From assembly GCF_003473485.1 (NCBI RefSeq), contig NC_053047.1, positions 30,614,972 through 30,678,971 on the forward strand: 64,000 bases of DNA, written 5' to 3'. The notes beneath the pieces are model-generated. The model made no database searches, was not told where the DNA came from, and saw nothing but the letters and a program-made list of their open reading frames with translations. Source of the DNA: Medicago truncatula. Taxonomy: Eukaryota; Streptophyta; Magnoliopsida; Fabales; Fabaceae. The position numbers and the translations under genes are program-made. Shown in pieces: positions 23,201 through 35,860 of the stretch (the stretch's first letter is position 1; each line of letters starts with the position of its first letter).

Positions 23201-24199
23201 TAAGCCTTTATGGGTGGTGTATGGTTGTAGCATACACTAGATGGAATCACCTATATGAGTGTCAAGTGGGGCCGCTTGCATGAGACCGTGGCGGGTCTCT
23301 AGAGCACTCACGAATACCAGGCACGCGCACAGCCTATTAGCGCACAACCGCGTAACAGCAAGAATTATGGGGGTGTAATGTGATTGTGAGACCTCTTGCA
23401 TACAACAAGTGTCTTGGGGTTCCATAGCTTGCTAAACCAATTCACTGTGTGTTAACTCTCATTAGTCTAGGATGGGTTCCATAGCTTGCTACACCGTTCC
23501 GATGCATTACATCTACGATGTATACCTAAGAAAAACTTTATTTAACATTTTATTTTAACTTTTTGAAATATGTGGGGGATTGTTGTAATTTTAGAGTTTT
23601 ATTTTATTTCAAAAGTTAATGCAATTAAATATTATTTTTTCAGCACATTTACTTTTTTACTGAGTCAAAGACAGTTACACTTAATTCATAACGTTCACAA
23701 TTTAGTAGCTATTATTAGGGCTTTATTTTTGCATTACAATGATACTGCTTGCTTGGAAAAATGATTTTCACGGGAAAGAAAAAGAGGATTTAAGCTTTTT
23801 TCTTTTCTAACCTTTGATTAGTAGCAACCTAAACAACTCTTCTCTCAAATATAGTTTTTTCTCCTCCAAAATATTTTAATTCTGGGTTGCATCTCCTGTG
23901 TTTATCAGATGCAAGCTGTTCTGTATCACATCAGGGAAGAACATGTTGTATCCTAGGAGGATATGCGCTTATGAGGCGAATAAATTCTTAAAGACAGTGA
24001 CTTTGTCACGCCTTATGTTATATAATGGATTACTGTTTGGCAGGTTATCTCCTTTCATGGTTTCGTAATTGTTTACTTCGATTTCGTCGACGTCAAATCA
24101 CCGCAATTTCAAGAAAGATAAGTTTAATTGATCTGACTTTTTTGCTTATATTTAATTGAATATTATTTCTAGAGATAATTTATGCCTAATTTTACTACA
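20266..24199 (+). mobile_element. LTR retrotransposon with decayed coding, probably copia-derived
   Basis: Direct repeats 20266-20896 (631 bp) and 23581-24199 (619 bp) both start TGTTGTAATTTTAGAG and end TTTTACTACA. The purine-rich tract GTGGGGGA lies directly before the right LTR. Flanks GGTTT and TGTTT agree at four of five positions. The 2.7-kb interior has no long frame, but about 22935-22970 reads NLADPYIKTLGK, like the end of a copia RNase H. It therefore looks like a non-autonomous or decayed copia element. The interior also has repeated small hairpins (22.3-22.85 kb). The right LTR ends only about 70 bp before the heat-shock elements of the HSP gene. Confidence 0.85.
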
Positions 24200-24271
24200 T
24201 GTTTTGTGGAGGAAGTCATGATCTAGAGACTTCTAGTTGACTGTGGAAGAAACTCTACAATGTTTCTTATT

Positions 24272-24341
24272 TTCCAGAAAGTTCGTTAATTATAGAATAT
24301 TTCTGGAACGTACTAGATTACTCATCCACTTCTTTTAAATA
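24272..24341 (+). promoter_or_regulatory. Heat-shock elements and TATA box of HSP copy 1
   Basis: TTCCAGAAAGTTC (24272-24284) is a perfect alternating TTC-GAA-TTC heat-shock element. A second array, GAATATTTCTGGAAC, lies at 24295-24309. A TATA-like TTTAAATA lies at 24334-24341, about 90 bp before the ATG. The arrangement predicts heat-shock factor control. Confidence 0.85.
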
Positions 24342-24431
24342 CTCGGCGAATCCCTCTTGCTTTACTAGAAAACACATTTTTCATTCATTTTCAGAATTCT
24401 CAATTCACATCAAACACAACACAGCAGAACA

Positions 24432-24911
24432 ATGTCGCTGATTCCAAGTTTCTTTGGTGGCCGAAGGAGCAACACTTTTGATCCATTTTCCCTTGACGTT
24501 TGGGACCCCTTCAAGGATTTTCCTTTAACCAATTCTGCACTTTCTGCTTCTTCATTCCCTCAGGAGAATTCTGCTTTTGCGAGCACCAGGATCGATTGGA
24601 AGGAGACCCCAGAAGCACATGTGTTCAAGGCTGATCTTCCTGGACTGAAGAAGGAAGAAGTGAAGGTTGAAATTGAAGATGATAGGGTTCTTCAGATAAG
24701 CGGTGAGAGGAACGTTGAAAAAGAAGATAAGAATGATCAATGGCATCGTGTGGAGCGTAGCAGTGGAAAATTCATGAGGAGGTTTAGATTACCAGAGAAT
24801 GCGAAAATGGATCAAGTGAAAGCTGCAATGGAGAATGGTATTCTCACTGTCACTGTCCCTAAGGAAGAAGTTAAGAAGCCTCAAGTGAAGACCATTGATA
24901 TCTCTGGTTAA
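24432..24911 (+). CDS. HSP18: Class I small heat-shock protein (17-18 kDa), copy 1
   Basis: A single-exon gene of 159 residues. The N-terminus [14 protein letters not shown] and WDPFKDFP are typical of cytosolic class I small HSPs. An alpha-crystallin domain spans roughly residues 50-145, with [43 protein letters not shown] and [11 protein letters not shown]. The protein forms oligomers in the cytosol that hold unfolding proteins during heat stress. There is no intron and no signal peptide, as expected. Two heat-shock elements lie upstream. Its near-twin at 50988-51467 differs at about seven residues and has the same orientation. The two were probably a local tandem pair before the 21-kb element inserted between them. 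Confidence 0.97.
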   Translation: MSLIPSFFGGRRSNTFDPFSLDVWDPFKDFPLTNSALSASSFPQENSAFASTRIDWKETPEAHVFKADLPGLKKEEVKVEIEDDRVLQISGERNVEKEDKNDQWHRVERSSGKFMRRFRLPENAKMDQVKAAMENGILTVTVPKEEVKKPQVKTIDISG

Positions 24912-25646
24912 ACTCGGAACAAATTTAGTTACTCTGTTGTTTCAGCTCTGTACTTAGACCAAGTCTCGTCTGTAATGTTTACCTTTTGTGTGATGTTTGC
25001 TTGTGCAAGAGACATGATGATGTATGTGCAATGTTAATGCCTAAATAAATAAGTAAATCGCTTTAAATAGTTGTTGATCTTCTTAATGCATATTCCTATA
25101 CAAAGCAATCGTAACATATTCTTCACTCTTCACATTTAACACTCAATTTAAATTTCAAGCTTCAAATCAAATTTTAGCACTTTGATATGGGTCTCGTTGA
25201 CTTCACCCTTACATTTCTTTGTTTTTCCCTTGAGAAAATAGTTCGATATTGTAATGCTTCATGTAATGTGTGTTGTGATGATTGTGAAGATTACATAGTA
25301 TTTGCAACTTGATTGTCAATAACATCTGCGTTTCCCCACTTTGTTCAAGAAATTTGCATACTCGAAAGGTCACCTTATTAACAAGAAATTTGCATACTCG
25401 AATGTCTATAATCAAATGGCAGGTAATTTTGGGAACCTCAGATAAAACAACTAAGATCACTTGATTCCAAAGTGAAAGCAAATTATCCACATTTATTTAG
25501 TAAAACAACAGAAACAAACATAAACCCACATCAAACTATAGTTTTTCAAAGGCCGTTACAGACCATAGACCCAAGTTCTAAAACATAAAACCAAAGATCT
25601 GTAGAGCCTCCACACATCCTAAAACAGCTTTGCAACACTGACATAC
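24912..25646. other. Convergent 3' flanks of HSP and polyubiquitin
   Basis: Holds the 3' UTRs of the HSP gene (AATAAATAAG near 25045) and of polyubiquitin on the opposite strand. No further gene seen. Confidence 0.6.
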
Positions 25647-26563
<917 letters not shown>

Positions 26564-26601
26564 CTACACCCAAAACAAATGATTCAATCATCTATATAAT
26601 C

Positions 26602-26672
<71 letters not shown>

Positions 26673-27024
26673 TCTATCATATATATAATATATAAATATT
26701 TCAAATTAAATCAATTGAATGAATATCCAGAGACTAATATAATTAAAGGAAATTTCAAATTCATACAATACATAATTCATATCAAACAATTTATCTGTAC
26801 ACCTAACCCCTTGTTGACAGATCAGAAGATCATCTTTAATCAAAATAAAATAAAATTGATCACCTACCTTATGAAAACACGGTAAGCCCTATAATTCGAT
26901 TTCTAACAGCTCCAATTAATAATTGATGTCTAAAAACCTAAATCAAATTCAAATTAGACATAAACGATACTAGCTAATAATAATCGAAGTGTTAATTGGG
27001 ATGAGAATAAAAAGTAGATGATAC
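26564..27024 (-). other. 5'-UTR intron of the polyubiquitin gene
   Basis: The donor CAAG|GTATC lies at 27025/27024 and the acceptor GGGTGTAG lies directly before the ATG. A leader intron ending at the start codon is usual in plant polyubiquitin genes. It contains a (TA)n microsatellite at 26606-26669. Confidence 0.8.
26606..26669. repeat. (TA)n microsatellite
   Basis: About 32 uninterrupted TA units within the polyubiquitin leader intron. Confidence 0.95.
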
Positions 27025-27106
27025 CTTGAATTGAAACGAACGGTGTTGTGTGCTAGGTTAGGTTTGGTATGAATCTCTTTTTCTGTTCTCTGCAACCTAA
27101 GGAACG

Positions 27107-27122
27107 GTGGTTTTATAGCAAA
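27107..27122 (-). promoter_or_regulatory. TATA box of polyubiquitin gene
   Basis: On the minus strand the sequence reads GCTATAAAACCACC, about 45-50 bp upstream of the inferred leader exon. Confidence 0.6.
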
Positions 27123-27543
27123 ATACGATAGGAGGTTTAATTACGGTAACGGAAATTCTACCAATAAAAACATGACACGTGGATAAAGTGTGACCTGTTA
27201 ACCCTTAGTATACGGCACGGTAGAATCTGTTGACTTGCACCGCCTCCACAAGATTCTTACAACCAAGGTTTTCTTTTTGAGTAGTGATATTTGTACATCT
27301 AATTGATGACAATTTTGGTGACAACTTTGATTTGATTTTCTCTCTTCTTAGTCAAAAACAATGGAGAGAGAAAAAGTAAGAGAGGGAATAAGAATCTCAT
27401 GTGAGTATGAGAGTGAAAGTTGTCTAATTGTCACATAATGGTTGTACAAATATCATTTCTCTTTCTTTTTTTCTTTGTTTTTGTGTCATATTTGTCGTAA
27501 GCCGTGTTTGAATACTTCTCAAGAGTATGCAGCTCATTGTAAG
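27123..27543. other. Polyubiquitin promoter region and left flank of the giant element
   Basis: No gene seen. The last nine bases, CATTGTAAG (27535-27543), are the left target duplication of the giant Mutator-like element. Confidence 0.6.
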
Positions 27544-27590
27544 GGTACCGTTTGGTATGGACAAACATACAATTTGTGCACCGTGCACAA
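27544..27590 (+). repeat. Left terminal inverted repeat of the giant element
   Basis: 47 bp from GGTACCG to TGCACAA. It contains the near-perfect palindrome AATTTGTGCA-CCG-TGCACAAATT (extending to 27595), a possible binding site for the transposase. Confidence 0.8.
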
Positions 27591-27820
27591 ATTGTGCATT
27601 TTCAACCTGAAAGCAAATCTGGACCATTGATTTATTATTATTTTATTCGAATGGTCAGGATTTGTTGGAAAAACTGGAAAGGTGACCTGCTGCCATCAAG
27701 TTGTCTTTGTGCAGGCGGGTCCCACGCGTGGATTAAAATTGATTATTTAAATGGTTTTTTTTGGCAATTATTCTAGTGGGCTTTATATTGGGCTTAGCAG
27801 GATCAGGTGCATAACGTAGG

Positions 27821-27903
27821 CACGACCGCGCCAACGTTAAGCACGACCGGGTCGAATAGAACAAGGGTCGAGCACGACCGTGTCGAGGTAGTGCACGACC
27901 GTG
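27821..27903. promoter_or_regulatory. Paired CACGRYCGTG decamers, cluster 1
   Basis: Decamers start at 27821 and 27842, and at 27873 and 27894. Each pair is offset by exactly 21 bp. Located between the left end and the repeat domain. Confidence 0.8.
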
Positions 27904-28199
27904 TGTCGATTTCTATTGGGATTAATGGTATTAGAAAATTCTACAATTTTTCTTAATTCATAATATAAATTAAATATACGATAAATCATATTTATAAATT
28001 AAATATACATTAAATAAAAAAAGAATAAAAATTTAGTAGAAGTTTTTGTTGTAAACTGAGAAAATTTAGTTAATAATTGGATTTTGTTTTATTGTTTTAA
28101 TTAGACTTACATAATTAAATTAAAATGATCATTTTAGATAATCCTCGTTTACATAGATTAATTAATTAATAAATTTAAAATGTCAAGTTTAGGTTATTT

Positions 28200-30160
28200 T
28201 GGTGACGAGAGTGTGATCAGTCGTTTTGAAATCTTTGAATTAGTTTAGGTCAAATAAACTTGTCATTAGGGTTATAGTTGAAGTCTTGGTTAGTCGATAA
28301 AGACTTTGATTAGTCAGTGATCGTTCATCCAATTAGTCTGACTTGAAGATTCTTGAAGTTAAGGCTAGAGTTGTGAGTTTGATCAGTCGTTTTGAGGTCT
28401 TTGAAGTAGTTTAGGTGAAAGAATATTGGAATTAGGGTTAGATTTGTCATTAGGGTGATACTTGTAAGCCTGATTAATCGATAAAGTCTTTGATTAGTCG
28501 TTGGTCGTTCATGAACGTACTTTGACTCCAATATTCTTTAAGTTGGGGTAAGAGTTGCGAGTTTAATCAGTCGTTTTGAAATCTTAGAAGTAGTCTAGGT
28601 CGAAGAATCTTGTCATTAGGGTTAGAGTTACTTGTTTGATCGGACGAACTATCCCGTCATAAACTAGTCAACTTAGTAACTAGTTTACTCGGAGGACCTA
28701 AACGTGCCTATCACCTGAATAGCAACAAGTACAATCAATCCGACCGTTGAAAATGACCTTCTAAGACCTAAAAGGAGATATAAACTTGATATTTCTCATA
28801 TCGAGTTCCGGGAGCTAAGTCGATTGGACGAAGTATCCCGTCATAAACTAGTCAACTTAGTAACTAGTTTACTCGGAGGACCTAAACAGCAACAAGTACA
28901 GTCAATCCGACCGTTGAAAATGACCTTCTAAGACCTAAAAGGAGATATAAACTTGATATTTCTCATATCGAGTTCCGGGAGCTAAGTCGACCGTTCAAAA
29001 TGACCTTCTAAGACCTAAAAGGAGATATAAACTTGATATTTCTCATATCGAGTTCCGGGAGCTAAGTCGATTGGACGAAGTATCCCGTCATAAACTAGTC
29101 AACTTAGTAACTAGTTTACTCAGAGGACCTAAACGTGCCTATGACCTGAACAGCAACAAGTACAATCAATCCGACCGTTCAAAATGACCTTCTAAGACCT
29201 AAAAGGATATATAAACTTGATATTTCTCATATCGAGTTCCGGGAGCTAAGTCGATCGGACGAAGTATCCCGTCATAAACTAGTCAACTTAGTAACTAGTT
29301 TACTTGGAGGAAATAGTTTAAAATGACATCTTGGAAATAGTTTAATCAGTCGTTATGACATCTTGGAAATAGTTTAGGACAAAGAATCATGTCATTAGGT
29401 TGAGAGTTGTTAATTTGATTAGTCGGTGAAAAATTTGATTAGTCATTGAACATTCATCCAAGTACTTTGTCTACAAGATCTTTCAGTTATAGTAAGAGTT
29501 GTGAATTTGATTAGTTGTTATGACATCTTGGAAGTTGTTTATGTTGAAGAATATTGTTATTAGGTTGAGAGCTGTAAGCTTGATTAGTCGGTAAAGAGTT
29601 TGATTAGTCAGTAAAGATATTGATTAGTTGATAAAGAGTTTGATTAGTCATTGAACGTTCCAAGTACTTTCGCTGCAAGATTATTTCAGTTTGATTAGTT
29701 ATTCTAACATCTTTGAAGTAGTTTAGATCATAGAATCTTGTGATTAGGGTTAGATCTGCAAGCTTGTTTTCTCATTGAACGTTCATGCAGGTAGTTTGAC
29801 TCCAATATTCTTTCAGTTAGGTCAAGAATTTTGAGTTTGATTATTCGTTTTGAAATCTTCGAAGTAGTTTAGGTGGAAGAATATTATAATTAGGGTTTAG
29901 GGTTTTTAGTAGATATAGATTTGTAAGGTTAGTTAGTCGATAACAATAGTTTGATTAGTGATTGGATGGTTATCCAAGTACTTTGAATACGTTCATCAAA
30001 GTACTTTGATTCCAATATTCTTTAAGTAAGGGTAACAGTTGTGCATTTGACAAGTCGTTTTGAAATCTTTGGATTAGTTTAGTTATAACAAAATTGTTAT
30101 CAGGGTTATAGATGTAAGCTTGATTAGTCATTAGATAGTTTTATTAGTCACAATTTTAAT
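28200..30160. repeat. Subterminal tandem-repeat domain of the giant element
   Basis: A degenerate ~170-bp unit (phrases such as TTGATTAGTCG and AGTCGTTTTGAAATCTTTGA) is repeated across the region. In the middle (28642-29310) is a much better conserved unit: copies of GGACGAAGTATCCCGTCATA start at about 28642, 28826, 29073 and 29257. Spacing is 184, 247 and 184 bp; the 247-bp step holds an extra partial copy. Each unit contains the inverted repeat AAACTAGT-10-ACTAGTTT. No coding signal. Confidence 0.85.
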
Positions 30161-30368
30161 ATTTTAAGTAAAAAAATATATTTACATCTATCCAATTTCT
30201 ATTCAACCAAACATTCTTTATAAACAAACATAACATATAAACCTTTTTTCCATCAACTACCAAACAAACATTTAATGATCTTATTTCATTCTTTTACATA
30301 AATTTCTTTCCATTTATTTCATCAACCTTATACTTTAACAATCCAAACAGATGAGAAGGGTTAGGGTC

Positions 30369-30377
30369 TATATAAAA
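30369..30377 (+). promoter_or_regulatory. TATA box for the GRF zinc-finger gene
   Basis: TATATAAAA lies about 520 bp before the ATG. A leader exon ending AAC|GTAAGT near 30550 and an acceptor TTATCAG before 30893 imply a 5'-UTR intron. Confidence 0.55.
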
Positions 30378-30897
30378 TACCTCAACCACTTTCCATTTCT
30401 TTCCATTTATTTCATTTACGATTTTGCACCAACCACAACCACTACCAGACCTTCTTCTTCATCTTTCCTGACCTTCTTCTTGAAGCTACTCACGCGAGCT
30501 TCACCAACTTATTCTCTTCATCCGAGGTTCAGCATGTTCTTCTCTTCAACGTAAGTGTACCTTTTAATCATAGTTTCTATAGGTTACAAAAGTTGTTTTT
30601 CAATTTCGATTTGGGTGATTCTTCGATTTCAATTTCACTTTCAATTTCAATTACATAAGTTTACTTTGAATATATGTTGTTGATCTGGTGTCAATTGAAT
30701 TTTTTCCTTAACCGAAATCTAAACAAAAGGGTAAATTTTCTAAATTGCAGTTTATTTTAATGTGTTGTTTTGTAATGAATCTGGGGTTTGATAATGAAGT
30801 TCTTTAATTTTAATTATAATAGTTATTTCTGAAATTGAATTATTTTTGAGATGGTTTGTTATGCCGATAACTGAAAATGTGATTTTATCAGTGAACC

Positions 30898-31560
30898 ATG
30901 AATGGATCAAAGGCCTCATCAAGCAACAAAGGTGGTTGGATTAGATATTCCAAGAAGTTTTGCTTCTGTCGAAATGTAGCTGTTATTAAGGTCGCAATGA
31001 CTGAGGAAAATCGTAATCGGTTGTTTTACCGTTGCAAGCACGAGAAACCAGAAGAAAATTGTGGATTTTTTCTATGGTGTGAACCTATTGGATGTGAAAC
31101 AGAAACTACACAAAAGGTGGATAGTAGAATGATGGAGATTGATGATGAATTGCATGGTGCACTAGCTGATCAAGCTTTGAAGTTTGATGCTATGAAGAAA
31201 GAACTTGAAGGTAAGTTGGCTGAGATGAAAAAAGTAATGGAGGAAGAGATCGACACTGTGAAGAAGGAATTTGGGGTGGAGATTTTAAAAATGAGTAAAA
31301 TCTTAGAAGCTCAAGTGCATTTGGCCGACGAGGAAAACAAATAAAATTTGCTTGAAGTGAAAAAAAATGTGGATCTGGAAATTGCCATTTGTAAGAAGAT
31401 TGTCATGGAGGAGTTGTTTTTAGTAAAAGAAAGTCTAGATGATGAGGTATCTTTGCTGAAGGAAGAGGTAGGATGGTCAAATAGTTCATTGTGGAAGCTG
31501 AAATTGGTTGTGCTCATGATGTTGTTCATGCTTGGTTGGCTGGTATTCCTTAAAACTTGA
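30898..31560 (+). pseudogene. GRF-type zinc-finger protein with coiled coil and C-terminal membrane segment, split by an in-frame TAA
   Basis: The ATG at 30898 opens a frame to a TAA at 31342-31344 (148 residues). The same frame then stays open to 31560. The N-terminal part has a GRF zinc finger (FCFCRNVAVIKV, then LFYRCKHE and CGFFLWCEP). This is followed by a Glu/Lys-rich coiled coil (EGKLAEMKKVMEEEI) that continues after the stop (LEVKKNVDLEIAICKK). It ends in a hydrophobic helix (LVVLMMLFMLGWLVFL), the usual plant layout of GRF finger, coiled coil and membrane anchor. The TAA therefore cuts a 220-codon gene. GRF fingers bind single-stranded nucleic acid in other proteins; the role here is unknown. 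A decamer cluster lies just downstream. Confidence 0.75.
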
Positions 31561-31616
31561 GAAGAATTATTTGGTTCATGTTGTTCTGAAGATGGAATGG
31601 GAGAAGGGAAGTGAAA

Positions 31617-31723
31617 CACGGTCGTGTCTATATTATGCACGATCGTGTGTGTATTCAGAACAAAAAGAAGGATTGAAGCCAGTGAATTTGCGCACGACCG
31701 TGTCATAATAAAACACGGTCGTG
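31617..31723. promoter_or_regulatory. Paired CACGRYCGTG decamers, cluster 2
   Basis: Decamers start at 31617 and 31638, and at 31693 and 31714; both offsets are 21 bp. The pairs are 76 bp apart. The second pair is preceded by CCAGTGAAT and followed by TTCAGG, as in cluster 5. Confidence 0.85.
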
Positions 31724-32690
31724 CGTGATGTTCAGGTCAATTTATTTGTACTTTCTTCCGTATTTAGTTTAGGTTTTTAGTTAGTTAAGTATGTTTAATC
31801 TTGTATTTGATTATGTTTAATGGAGGTTAAGGAATTATCCAACTATATATGAATTATTTTATGTTGCAAGGCTGTCAAACAAATTTAAGCTATGAAAATA
31901 AAAGTTTTAGAGGGAACTCTTTTGTCTGCTGGATAATTGCTTTGCTATCAGATTTGTACACTTTACTAGCTAGCTGTGATGGGGGTTGAGTGTTTTGGTT
32001 GATTTTTTAGCAAAATTAACAGCTAGTAACAGCTATGCCAGTTGTGGTGATTTTTTTCTAAATTAATATAAATGTTGTACCATAAGCAAAAGAAGAGAAG
32101 ACTAATTGATTGTTTTAATTAAAAAAATAAACAAATTTCTGTCTTAATATAAGAGTAAAAAATAAAGAAATAAAATAACAGACAAGTTATTCAAAAATAT
32201 TAAAAAATTAGTAGACTGTAATAGAGAAGAAAGTTTTATTTTACAATTTGTTTGATAAATTGTCTTGCATAGAGAAGAAATTTCTTACATAATAATCATG
32301 CTTTCAATTGTATTTTGTAGAGAAAATTCATGTGACATTTTAATCCTGCTATCATCTTACAATCGTTATAAATGCTGGAGTGCACATGAAGAGAATGGAT
32401 TCGGGGATGGCCGCGGAAATCTTATAAGAAGTCAAATTTTCGTTCCCAATGGAAAAAATAGGTATGACACCGTTAACCACCTTTTTTTTGTTTTTATGTT
32501 ACAATGTCATGATTTATTTATGTAATTTTTGGAAAATATTAGCACCATATTTATTTAAAAATCAAGTTATGTCCTGATTCCTGATTATTGGTTGTATACA
32601 ATTTTAAAATAAATATACAATTATTAACAATTTGGACCAATTGGAGATTGACACCAATATTATAAATTAATAAAGATAAAACTTTCCCTA
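31724..32690. other. Spacer between GRF and ULP1-like genes
   Basis: AT-rich sequence with no supported gene. The frame at 32265-32525 has no domain. The last part is the ULP1-like gene's promoter. Confidence 0.5.
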
Positions 32691-32820
32691 AATAGTTTCA
32701 ATCACACCTTTTGAGACTTGAGTGTAAGAAATTACTCTACCATTTTCTTTGTAAACTCTATCAGCAAGTACCCTTTTGTTTGAAAGAAAGATTACTCTCT
32801 CAAAAACTTGAACACCTACA

Positions 32821-35800
32821 ATGGAAGAAAATGGTCATGCACTCAACCCTCAACAAATAGGAACACCTTCTGCTCTGCCGTGAGTTAACTTATTTTTTCA
32901 TATTATTTGTGTATTTTGCTGTTGCTATGCGTGAATAAGTGTAGTGTGATAGATATGATTTTTTTTTTCTTCAAGATTTTTAGTATTTTGATGAAGTGAA
33001 ACTATAATGAAAAAAATAAATGAACTTTTAGGTATTTAGGTATTTGAAGTTCAAAGAAACTTTCAAGTTTTGAGCTTTTGTTTGATGATGTCATGTTTGA
33101 AGTTTCATGTTTAGGGGTGACGTTTTTACTTAAACTTTTTAGTATATTGATGAAGTTTTAGAAATTTGAAAAAAGATATAAACTTTTTAGTATATGGATG
33201 AAGTTTTAGATATTTGAAAAAAGAAATAAACTTTTTGGTATATGGATGAAGTTTTAGATATTGATGAAGTGAGATGTTGTTGTAATGATTTTTTTACTTC
33301 ATGTTTGTTGATGATTTTTTCACTACAACTTTCAAGTGTTGTTGATGATATAGATATGATTTGTTTTTTAACTTTTTAATTGATAACAACTATTTCATGA
33401 AAGAGATGACAACTATATAGAAGTGGAAGATGTCACTTCTGGATGTATTGCCAACAAGGAAGTTGTTGGTGCTTATAAAGAACCAACTATTCAAGATGTC
33501 ATGGAAGAGATGACCTCCTTGAAAGTCCTGCTCATCGAAGTGTCGAAGAAACAAGATACACTTGAAACGGTATAACATTTTGTTATTGTGACTTCCTTTC
33601 TCGTGACTATTACTACATTCCTAACGTATTTACGGGATAACAGGGATTAACGATGGACTTCAACTTATTGAGGACCAACATTGCTTCGATTCAAACCTCT
33701 ATTGAGGTATTTGAAATGTTAGCAAATTCTAAATGTTTTTGTAATATTCGTGGTTCATCAACAAGCTGTGAAGAGGAAGAATTTAAGGAACCACCTGTGC
33801 CAACCGAACAAGAACGGTTTGCGAAGGAGTTAGCTGAATTAGGGTTGAGTCGTGAAACTGAGAAAGTTGGTGAATCTTTCGGCAAATATATTCATCAAGG
33901 TTTTGTTCGTGATAAATCTGCCGAGGGAACATCTAAAGAAGTAGTGTTTAATGGTAGGAGCAGTAGTGTCTTTGGTGGAATGGAAACTTTTGACAATCAT
34001 GATGTTGATGTCAACTTTTCAAAGACTAATTTTTCAAACAGTGTGGGAAAAGCTTTCGTACCAGACCATTGGCTCGAGGAAGAGACAACGCCGAAAGGCA
34101 GGACTAGCGGTAAACAAAGTTTTCTCATCACAAAGAGCGACTACAAAAGAAAGCCTCAACATTTTAGCCAAACTGCACCATCTACGGTTCCAGAAAGTGG
34201 TGTTCACAAGAGATTGAAATTTCACACCCCTTCGGCGACACTAAAGCCAACACAAAGTAATTCTTCGAAAAAGAGCGCCAAACTTCGTCAATCGGCGAAG
34301 AAATTAAAAGGACAGCGGGAAGAAGCTACTCCAAGAAGTGCTAGGATGAAAGGTGGGGTTACACCCAAGGTAAAAATAAATAATATTCAACTAATGCTGT
34401 TGTTGATTATGTAAGATGATAACTATATATGACTGGTGTTTTGCATGCGTATAACAATCCATGGTTTACACTGCAGGGAAAGGAAATTGCTCTTGACACC
34501 AAGAATGTTGCTCTTGACGAAAGAACAAAACGAGCTCTTAGGAATGCACATGTTTGCTCCTTCCTTTTTCAAAAATCATCCGAAGTTAATTTGATTAACG
34601 AGACACTTGTGTTGACGATGAGTCTAGCATCTACAAGGTCTGAACTTCAATGTCTCCTCCCTGATGTACATATAACTGAATTGGTAAGAACGCAGATTAC
34701 CTTGAATTTGAGTTTGAGTTATTTTGGGAACATTAGGTAAACTTACAAAATGTATACATTGCAAGGTCATTGCATTGGCAGCGGCAAGAGTAACATGTAG
34801 ACACACCTTGAGGCAGTCTGTTTGGTGCCTCCCACCATCATTTGCGGTTTGCCTATAGTTTCTCTACTATAGTGTTAAATTTTTTATAAGTTATTTAAAA
34901 AGCAAAGTAGTAGCATAATATGGGATATTATTTTGTTTACAAATAGTTTGATTTCGAGGATGGATTATCGTTACCACACATAAGAGCGAAGTACCGTGGT
35001 GACTGGATGGCCCCTTTCGCTAAAGTGCAGTTTGTAAGTATACAAATCAAAATTTTTAAAAGATTACTCGTTGTCAATCTATAACCACTGTGACATCTTG
35101 TATTACAGATATATATCCCATTGAGGGGTGCGGAGGGTCATTGGTTTTCGATGGTGGTACATGTTCCAAGCGGAATAACGTATCACCTTGATTCTAACTG
35201 TCCAGCTGGACTAACCGAGGAGCAACGACATTACAAGATTAGAAGAATGGTAAATAACATATAAACTATTTTAAATAGATACTTGCTATTATTCGAAAAC
35301 ATTGACATTGAAGTCCACTTTATATTAGGGATTGTTGTTACATCGCCTTGTGGATTGTGATGAATACTCCACGATCTTTCCCAAGAAGAGTCAAGAGTTT
35401 GAAAAGTTTGAAATTGTCCGGCCTAATTTAATGATCGATGGCTGTAGTAGGTAAGATATTGTAATTTTTAAAATTAATGAATCAATTAGTGTGCTTCTGT
35501 TGTGCGATATAATATAGTTGTTATCACTGCAGCAGTGAAAACTCCGGAGTATGGGTGTTGCACTGGCTAAGTATGGAACATTATTATAGACCGGAAAATT
35601 TTCTTAGGATCGTAAGTTTTATAAAATATAATAATTATATATCATTATTTGGTCTAAACTAATTCCACATTCCATCTTTATGTCAATCTTTTTACTAAGC
35701 ACTTTATTTGTAGATGGACGTAAAATCTGTGCGGCTGAACACTGCGGCTGAACTGTTGATTGGGGATGAAAATTCCCTCCGCTATGAAGTTCAGAAAAAG

Positions 35801-35860
35801 ACCGATGAATTTTTGAAGGCCAGGAATGAGAAGAAACCCATTGATCTGGATACCGATTAA
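32821..35860 (+). CDS. ULP1-like (C48) protease family protein, ten exons, catalytic Cys replaced by Ser
   Basis: Ten exons with GT/AG borders join in frame: 32821-32879, 33404-33569, 33644-34369, 34477-34683, 34766-34846, 34947-35033, 35109-35249, 35329-35450, 35533-35611 and 35714-35860 (1,815 nt, 604 residues). The N-terminal half is basic and low in complexity. The C-terminal half resembles the SUMO-protease fold: [13 protein letters not shown] gives the His, YHLDSNC gives the Asp, and [11 protein letters not shown] lies where the Cys-Gly box (DCG) should be. The codon TCC (Ser) replaces Cys, so cleavage of SUMO is not expected unless Ser can act. Plant MULEs of the Kaonashi type carry such genes. 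The 5' region is duplicated at 43880-44130. The frame is otherwise intact. Confidence 0.8.
33130..33262 (+). repeat. ~55-bp tandem repeat in intron 1 of the ULP1-like gene
   Basis: Three imperfect copies containing TATGGATGAAGTTTTAGA and AAACTTTTTAGTATAT. Confidence 0.65.

Noticed and set aside
32265-32525. 86-codon plus-strand frame between GRF and ULP genes
   Set aside because: No domain. It could be an exon relic, but nothing supports it.
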